From Clostridiales bacterium (lineage in GTDB: Bacteria > Bacillota > Clostridia > Lachnospirales > WRAX01): a DNA stretch of 8,470 nt. Below, in pieces: positions 5,152 through 8,470 of the stretch; the stretch's first letter is position 1, and each line of letters opens with the position of its first letter. Position numbers and translations under genes: made by a program. The stretch spans positions 1-8,470 of the forward strand of contig JAISVU010000009.1 in NCBI GenBank assembly GCA_031271375.1, in the 5' to 3' direction. Under the pieces are notes generated by a model. The model was not told where the DNA came from and searched no databases. It saw nothing but the letters and a program-made list of their open reading frames with translations.

Positions 5152-6027
5152 ATGGGACAGAAGGTAAACCCACACGGACTTAGGGTAGGCATTATACGCG
5201 GCTGGGACTCCGTTTGGTACGCGGACAAGGATTTTGGCGACTTCCTGGTGGAGGACGACAGGATACGCAAGTTTATCAAGAAAAAGCTCTTCGCCGCCGG
5301 CATTGCCAAGATAACGATACACCGCACCAGCGCTAAATGCAACGTCACCATCCATACCGCGCGGCCCGGCGTTGTTATCGGAAGGAGCGGCCAGGCAATA
5401 GGCGAGCTTACCGAGGACATCCAGAAGATGCTCAAGGTTAATAAAGAGCAGCGCGCTTTTGTATACATCGAGGAAGTGCGCGCGCCGGAGCTTAACGCGC
5501 AGCTTGTGGCCGAGGATATCGCAAAACAGCTGGAGAACCGCGTGACATTCCGCCGCGCTATGAGAGGCGCGATGACAAAGACAATGAAAATGGGCGCTAA
5601 GGGTATCAAGACCGCCACTTCGGGGCGGTTGGGCGGCGCCGATATAGCAAGAGGAGAATCTTATCACGAGGGTACGATTCCGCTGCAAACCCTTAGGGCC
5701 GATATCGACTACGGTTTTGCCGAGGCCGCTACGGCCGCGGGGAGGCTGGGCGTGAAGGTATGGATATACCGCGGTGAGGTCTTTGACAGAAAAGCCGTCG
5801 AGAACCCCGAACCGCCCCGGTCCGCGCGCAGGGACGGCAGGCCGGGAGGCGACAGGCGCCGTAACGACAGACCCAGGGGCGACAGACCGGGCGGATCCGA
5901 CAGACCGCGCGGCCCCAGGCTTGACCGCAGACCGGGAGGCCCGGGCGGGTACGGAGGCCAGAACAGGCCGCCGCGGCCCGCGGGGGAGCAGGGACGGCAA
6001 GACACCCGCGTTAGGAGTGATAGCTGA
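5152..6027 (+). CDS. rpsC: 30S ribosomal protein S3 with Arg/Gly/Pro/Asp-rich C-terminal tail
   Basis: S3 (uS3) forms part of the mRNA entry pore of the small subunit. Family blocks are MGQKVNPHGLRVG, the KH type 2 RNA-binding loop GVVIGRSG (residues 73-80), VYIEEVRAPELNAQLVAEDI, RRAMRGAMTKTMKMGAKGIK, SGRLGGADIARGE, and VKVWIYRGEVF (about 201-211), where many S3 proteins nearly end. Residues 218-291 form a low-complexity tail of DRPRG, DRPGG and RRPGG-like units, taking the protein to 291 residues against about 218-235 usually. The start has AGGAGG (5140-5145) six bases upstream. The stop overlaps the rplP start (TGATG). The tail is probably disordered and RNA-binding; this is an inference from composition. 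Confidence 0.97.
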   Translation: MGQKVNPHGLRVGIIRGWDSVWYADKDFGDFLVEDDRIRKFIKKKLFAAGIAKITIHRTSAKCNVTIHTARPGVVIGRSGQAIGELTEDIQKMLKVNKEQRAFVYIEEVRAPELNAQLVAEDIAKQLENRVTFRRAMRGAMTKTMKMGAKGIKTATSGRLGGADIARGESYHEGTIPLQTLRADIDYGFAEAATAAGRLGVKVWIYRGEVFDRKAVENPEPPRSARRDGRPGGDRRRNDRPRGDRPGGSDRPRGPRLDRRPGGPGGYGGQNRPPRPAGEQGRQDTRVRSDS

Positions 6028-6578
6028 TGTTAATGCCGAAAAGGACGAAATACCGCAAACAGTTCAGAGGGCGCATGAAAGGCCGCGCGACAAGGGGCAA
6101 CCGGATAACGTTCGGCGAGTACGGGTTAGTTTCGATGGAGCCTTCCTGGGTTACGTCAAATCAGATTGAAGCGGCCCGTATAGCGATGACGAGGCACATA
6201 AAGCGCGGCGGTAACGTGTGGATAAAGATTTTCCCCGATAAGCCCGTGACCGAGAAACCCGCCGAAACACGCATGGGCTCAGGAAAAGGCTCGCCCGAGT
6301 ATTGGGTGGCCGTCGTAAAACCCGGCAGAGTCATGTTCGAGATGAGCGGCGTAGCCGAGGAAGTGGCGCGGGAGGCTCTGAGGCTCGCAATGCACAGGCT
6401 GCCGATGAAATGCAAGATAATGTCGAAGAAGGACCTTGACAACGAAATAGACGCTTTAGAACTCCAGTCCGGAGCTGCCGGTACATCTGGCGGCGCTTCT
6501 GATGAAACCGCTGAAACGGTTTCCGCTCAGGCTTCGGAAAATGTAAAACAGGAAGCGGGTGTTGGCGTTGAAGAGTAA
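6027..6578 (+). CDS. rplP: 50S ribosomal protein L16 with acidic C-terminal tail
   Basis: L16 (uL16) organises the A-site tRNA region of the large subunit. The core is complete: MLMPKRTKYRKQFRGRMKG at the N-terminus, GLVSMEPSWVTSNQIEAARIA, GGNVWIKIFPDKPVT, KPAETRMGSGKGSPEYWVA (around residues 78-96, including the arginine that is hydroxylated in E. coli), VAEEVAREALRLA and LPMKCKIM. The usual length is 137-145; here residues from about 137 to 183 add an Asp/Glu/Ser/Ala/Gly-rich tail. The start ATG 6027 overlaps the rpsC stop, with GGAG (6013-6016) upstream. An in-frame ATG at 6033 is possible, but the family N-terminus MLMPKR favours 6027. The 3' end overlaps the start of rpmC. Confidence 0.97.
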   Translation: MLMPKRTKYRKQFRGRMKGRATRGNRITFGEYGLVSMEPSWVTSNQIEAARIAMTRHIKRGGNVWIKIFPDKPVTEKPAETRMGSGKGSPEYWVAVVKPGRVMFEMSGVAEEVAREALRLAMHRLPMKCKIMSKKDLDNEIDALELQSGAAGTSGGASDETAETVSAQASENVKQEAGVGVEE

Positions 6579-6780
6579 GAAGTATCTTGAGGAGATATTG
6601 GAAAAGACCCCCGAGGAGCTGGATACAGCCTTGATAGACGCTAAGAAGGAGCTGTTTAACCTGCGGTTCCAAAACGCGACGAACCAGCTGGACAACACGT
6701 CAAGAATCCATGAGGTTCGCAAGAATATAGCGCGGATCAAGACGATACAGACGCAGCGCAAGATGGGCCTTGTGAAATAA
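6568..6780 (+). CDS. rpmC: 50S ribosomal protein L29
   Basis: L29 (uL29), a small two-helix protein beside L23 at the tunnel exit. Recognised by KKELFNLRFQNATNQLDNTSRIHEVRKNIARIKT, the standard family core. The start is uncertain. In-frame candidates are GTG 6559, TTG 6562 and TTG 6568. The last gives 70 residues and a family-like MKSKKYLEE N-terminus, while 6562 has the best spacing to AGGAA (6550-6554). All three lie inside the end of rplP, so the two genes overlap by 11-20 bases and are probably translationally coupled. A coiled, charged, helical composition runs throughout. A 27-base gap follows before rpsQ. Confidence 0.93.
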   Translation: MKSKKYLEEILEKTPEELDTALIDAKKELFNLRFQNATNQLDNTSRIHEVRKNIARIKTIQTQRKMGLVK

Positions 6781-6807
6781 TCACGCGGGAAAGGGAGGAT
6801 AAACGCT

Positions 6808-7137
6808 TTGGTACAGAATGAAGAAGTAAACGAAGTTTTAAACGAAGAGCCAAGAAAAGATGCTGTCGAAGCATCGGCAGGCAATGCGCGGAATCTCCGC
6901 AAAACCCGCATAGGCAGGGTCATAAGCAGCAAGATGGATAAAACCATCGTTGTAGCGGTTGAGGATCATATGAGGCATCCCCTCTATAAAAAGATCATCA
7001 AGACAACCCTTAAACTCAGAGCGCATGACGAGAAAAACGAATGCGGCGAGGGCGACAAGGTAAAGGTTATGGAAACAAGGCCGCTGTCAAAGACAAAGAG
7101 ATGGCGCTTAGTTGAGATATTGGAGAAGGCGAAGTAA
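6808..7137 (+). CDS. rpsQ: 30S ribosomal protein S17 with acidic N-terminal extension
   Basis: S17 (uS17), an OB-fold primary 16S rRNA-binding protein. The core starts at about residue 28 with RNLRKTRIGRVISSKMDKT, then HPLYKKIIKTTLKLRAHDE, GEGDKVKVMETRPLSKTKRWRLVEI. At 109 residues it is longer than the usual 84-88. The first 27 residues are Glu/Asn/Ala-rich, unlike the basic core. The start is TTG 6808, nine bases after GGGAGG (6793-6798). No in-frame start lies near the core, and the ATG at 6884 is out of frame, so the extension seems to be translated. It sits between rpmC and rplN as usual. Confidence 0.96.
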   Translation: MVQNEEVNEVLNEEPRKDAVEASAGNARNLRKTRIGRVISSKMDKTIVVAVEDHMRHPLYKKIIKTTLKLRAHDEKNECGEGDKVKVMETRPLSKTKRWRLVEILEKAK

Positions 7138-7176
7138 TCAGAAGAAAGATAACCGAGCTTTAGCAGGAGGCAGACG

Positions 7177-7545
7177 ATGATACAACAGGAATCCAGACTG
7201 GTAGCCGCGGACAATTCCGGCGCTAAGGAACTGCTGTGTATCCGAGTATTAGGCGGATCACTGAGGCGGTACGCCGGTGTTGGCGACGTAATAGTGGCGA
7301 CGGTTAAATCCGCCACGCCCGGCGGCGTTGTAAAGAAAAGCGAGGTTGTAAGGGCAGTTGTGGTAAGGACTAAGAAACCCATAGCGCGCCCGGACGGCTC
7401 ATATGTGCGTTTCGACGACAATGCCGCGGTAATAATCAAGGAGGACAAAAACCCCAGGGGTACGCGTATCTTTGGCCCTGTGGCGAGAGAACTCCGTGAA
7501 AAGCAGTACATGAAGATTTTATCCCTCGCTCCGGAGGTGCTTTAA
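7177..7545 (+). CDS. rplN: 50S ribosomal protein L14
   Basis: L14 (uL14) lies on the subunit interface, where it forms bridges and is the docking point of the silencing factor RsfS. The product has 122 residues, exactly the usual size. Conserved blocks are MIQQESRLVAADNSGAKE at the start, CIRVLGGS, GDVIVATVKSATPGG, VRAVVVRTKKP, GSYVRFDDNAAVII, NPRGTRIFGPVAREL, and the C-terminal KILSLAPEVL. AGGAGG (7165-7170) is six bases before the ATG. The stop codon is directly followed by the rplX ATG, so these two are tightly coupled. Confidence 0.98.
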   Translation: MIQQESRLVAADNSGAKELLCIRVLGGSLRRYAGVGDVIVATVKSATPGGVVKKSEVVRAVVVRTKKPIARPDGSYVRFDDNAAVIIKEDKNPRGTRIFGPVARELREKQYMKILSLAPEVL

Positions 7546-7905
7546 ATGATAAAACCCAGTACGGAACGGCCTGCCCTGATGCGGATAAAACGCGGCGACA
7601 GGGTGGTTATTATAACGGGCAAGGACAAAGGCGGGGAAGGCAAGGTTCTGCTTGTAGACAGGAAGAAAAGCCGGGTTATCGTTGAAGGCAAGAACATGGT
7701 AACGCGCCATACGAAACAGAGCACCGCGCATCCTCAGGGCGGATTAATAAAGAAAGAAGCCCCGTTGCACGTCTCTAACGTTATGCTTCTGCATAATGGC
7801 AAGCCCACAAGAGTGGGATATAAGGTGGAACGCAAGGAAGTCAACGGGAAGATGGTCAACGTCAAGTACCGCGTCGCTAAGAGGACGGGCGAGATTATAG
7901 ACTAA
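7546..7905 (+). CDS. rplX: 50S ribosomal protein L24
   Basis: L24 (uL24), an assembly-initiating 23S rRNA-binding protein. It contains the KOW motif in RGDRVVIITGKDKGGEGKV (about residues 16-34), then VIVEGKNMVTRHTK, HPQGGLIKKEAPLHVSNVML, and the C-terminal TRVGYKVE with KRTGEIID. At 119 residues it is somewhat longer than the common 101-105. About 11 residues precede the usual MRIKRGD-type start, and there is a short loop, VNGKMVNVK, near the end. The ATG at 7579 would give the shorter form but has no ribosome binding site, whereas ATG 7546 has GGAGG (7533-7537) eight bases upstream. An unusually long 110-base gap follows. Confidence 0.97.
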   Translation: MIKPSTERPALMRIKRGDRVVIITGKDKGGEGKVLLVDRKKSRVIVEGKNMVTRHTKQSTAHPQGGLIKKEAPLHVSNVMLLHNGKPTRVGYKVERKEVNGKMVNVKYRVAKRTGEIID

Positions 7906-8015
7906 CGGCGCGTCTGGAAGCCGAGTCCTACATGGGAAGCCGCGCTCGACAGGGAAAGGCATAGGCGCTTGGGGCGGGAACGGCTCTTGGCGCAAGGAAG
8001 GGAGTGTAACACTCT

Positions 8016-8470
8016 TTGAACAGACTGTTGGAAATATACGAGAAAGACGTTGTTCCGGCAATGATGCAAAAATTTCCATATAAGAACAAGATGGCTGTGC
8101 CAAAGATCGCCAAAATCGTTATTAACATCGGTCTTGGCGAGGCAAGGGAAAACGCTAAGGCCATTGAGAACGCCATCGGCGATTTGACCACGATCACCGG
8201 CCAGAAAGCGGTGTCCACAAAGGCTAAGAAGAGCATTTCAAACTTCAAGCTGAGGGCAGGGGTGCCGATAGGGGTTAAAGTTACCCTCAGAGGCGACAAG
8301 ATGCTTTCCTTCGCCGACAGGCTTATCAACGTGGCGCTTCCCCGGGTTAGGGACTTCAGGGGCATCTCGCCGGAATCCTTCGACGGGCGCGGGAACTACG
8401 CGCTGGGCATAAAGGAGCAGATCATATTCCCTGAGATACAGTACGATAAGATCGACAAGATCAGGGGTAT
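8016..8470 (+). CDS. rplE: 50S ribosomal protein L5, 3'-truncated by window edge
   Basis: L5 (uL5) holds 5S rRNA in the central protuberance. The first 151 residues of about 180 are visible. Blocks are LLEIYEKDVVPAMMQKF, NKMAVPKIAKIVINIGLGEA, DLTTITGQKAV, KKSISNFKLRAGVPIGVKVTLRG, ALPRVRDFRGIS and GNYALGIKEQIIFPEI. The start is TTG 8016, giving the family-like NRLLEIYEKDV. GGGAG (8000-8004) lies 11 bases upstream, slightly far, and the short inverted repeat GAGTGT-A-ACACTC (8002-8014) overlaps it. In this gene order it opens the spc-type half. The reading frame is open to the last base. Confidence 0.96.
   Translation, partial: MNRLLEIYEKDVVPAMMQKFPYKNKMAVPKIAKIVINIGLGEARENAKAIENAIGDLTTITGQKAVSTKAKKSISNFKLRAGVPIGVKVTLRGDKMLSFADRLINVALPRVRDFRGISPESFDGRGNYALGIKEQIIFPEIQYDKIDKIRG

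Noticed and set aside
5101..6000. Long minus-strand open frames, e.g. 5101-6000, 4740-5618 and 3839-4648
   Set aside because: They lie opposite well-recognised ribosomal protein genes, resemble no family I know, and are expected from GC-rich codon use on the other strand.
7932..7964. Ten-codon frame in the rplX-rplE gap
   Set aside because: No ribosome binding site and no recognisable product; too short to support.
1..8470. CRISPR array, tRNA, rRNA, insertion sequence or phage genes
   Set aside because: No spaced repeat array, no cloverleaf or rRNA-like segment and no transposase or phage protein was seen on either strand.

Overview
The window is the start of a bacterial S10-spc ribosomal protein gene cluster, all on the + strand, preceded by the 3' part of a catabolic enzyme gene. 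Protein style (S17 with the block RNLRKTRIGRV, L29 with ELFNLRFQ, L14, L24, S10), strong GGAGG ribosome binding sites, frequent TTG starts and a GC content a little above half all point to a Gram-positive Bacillota, probably a Clostridia/Oscillospirales-type anaerobe. This is an inference from protein resemblance; no rRNA is present to test it.

Layout: bases 1-960 hold the C-terminal part of a PLP-dependent tryptophanase (tnaA, 5' end outside the window). Bases 961-1412 are non-coding. They contain a perfect 8-bp inverted repeat (1004-1022), an AT-rich tract with a 9-bp direct repeat, a textbook sigma-A promoter (TTGACA, 17-bp spacer, TATAAT, 1072-1100), and a roughly 300-nt leader with 21-nt repeats, several possible stem-loops and a perfect anti-Shine-Dalgarno for the rpsJ ribosome binding site. 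From 1413 the genes run rpsJ-rplC-rplD-rplW-rplB-rpsS-rplV-rpsC-rplP-rpmC-rpsQ-rplN-rplX-rplE (rplE cut by the window end), in the canonical order and with short gaps or overlaps. One promoter and one mRNA probably serve the whole set, and the products assemble into both ribosomal subunits.

The gene content is conserved and ordinary, and I do not see a new multi-gene system. The points of interest are in detail: the structured leader, a five-unit heptamer CTAG array between rplW and rplB, unusual low-complexity additions to several ribosomal proteins (internal insert in L3; N-terminal extensions of L22 and S17; C-terminal tails on S3 and L16), a substitution in the normally invariant tunnel loop of L4, and the placement of the S10 operon directly after tryptophanase rather than after fusA/tuf.
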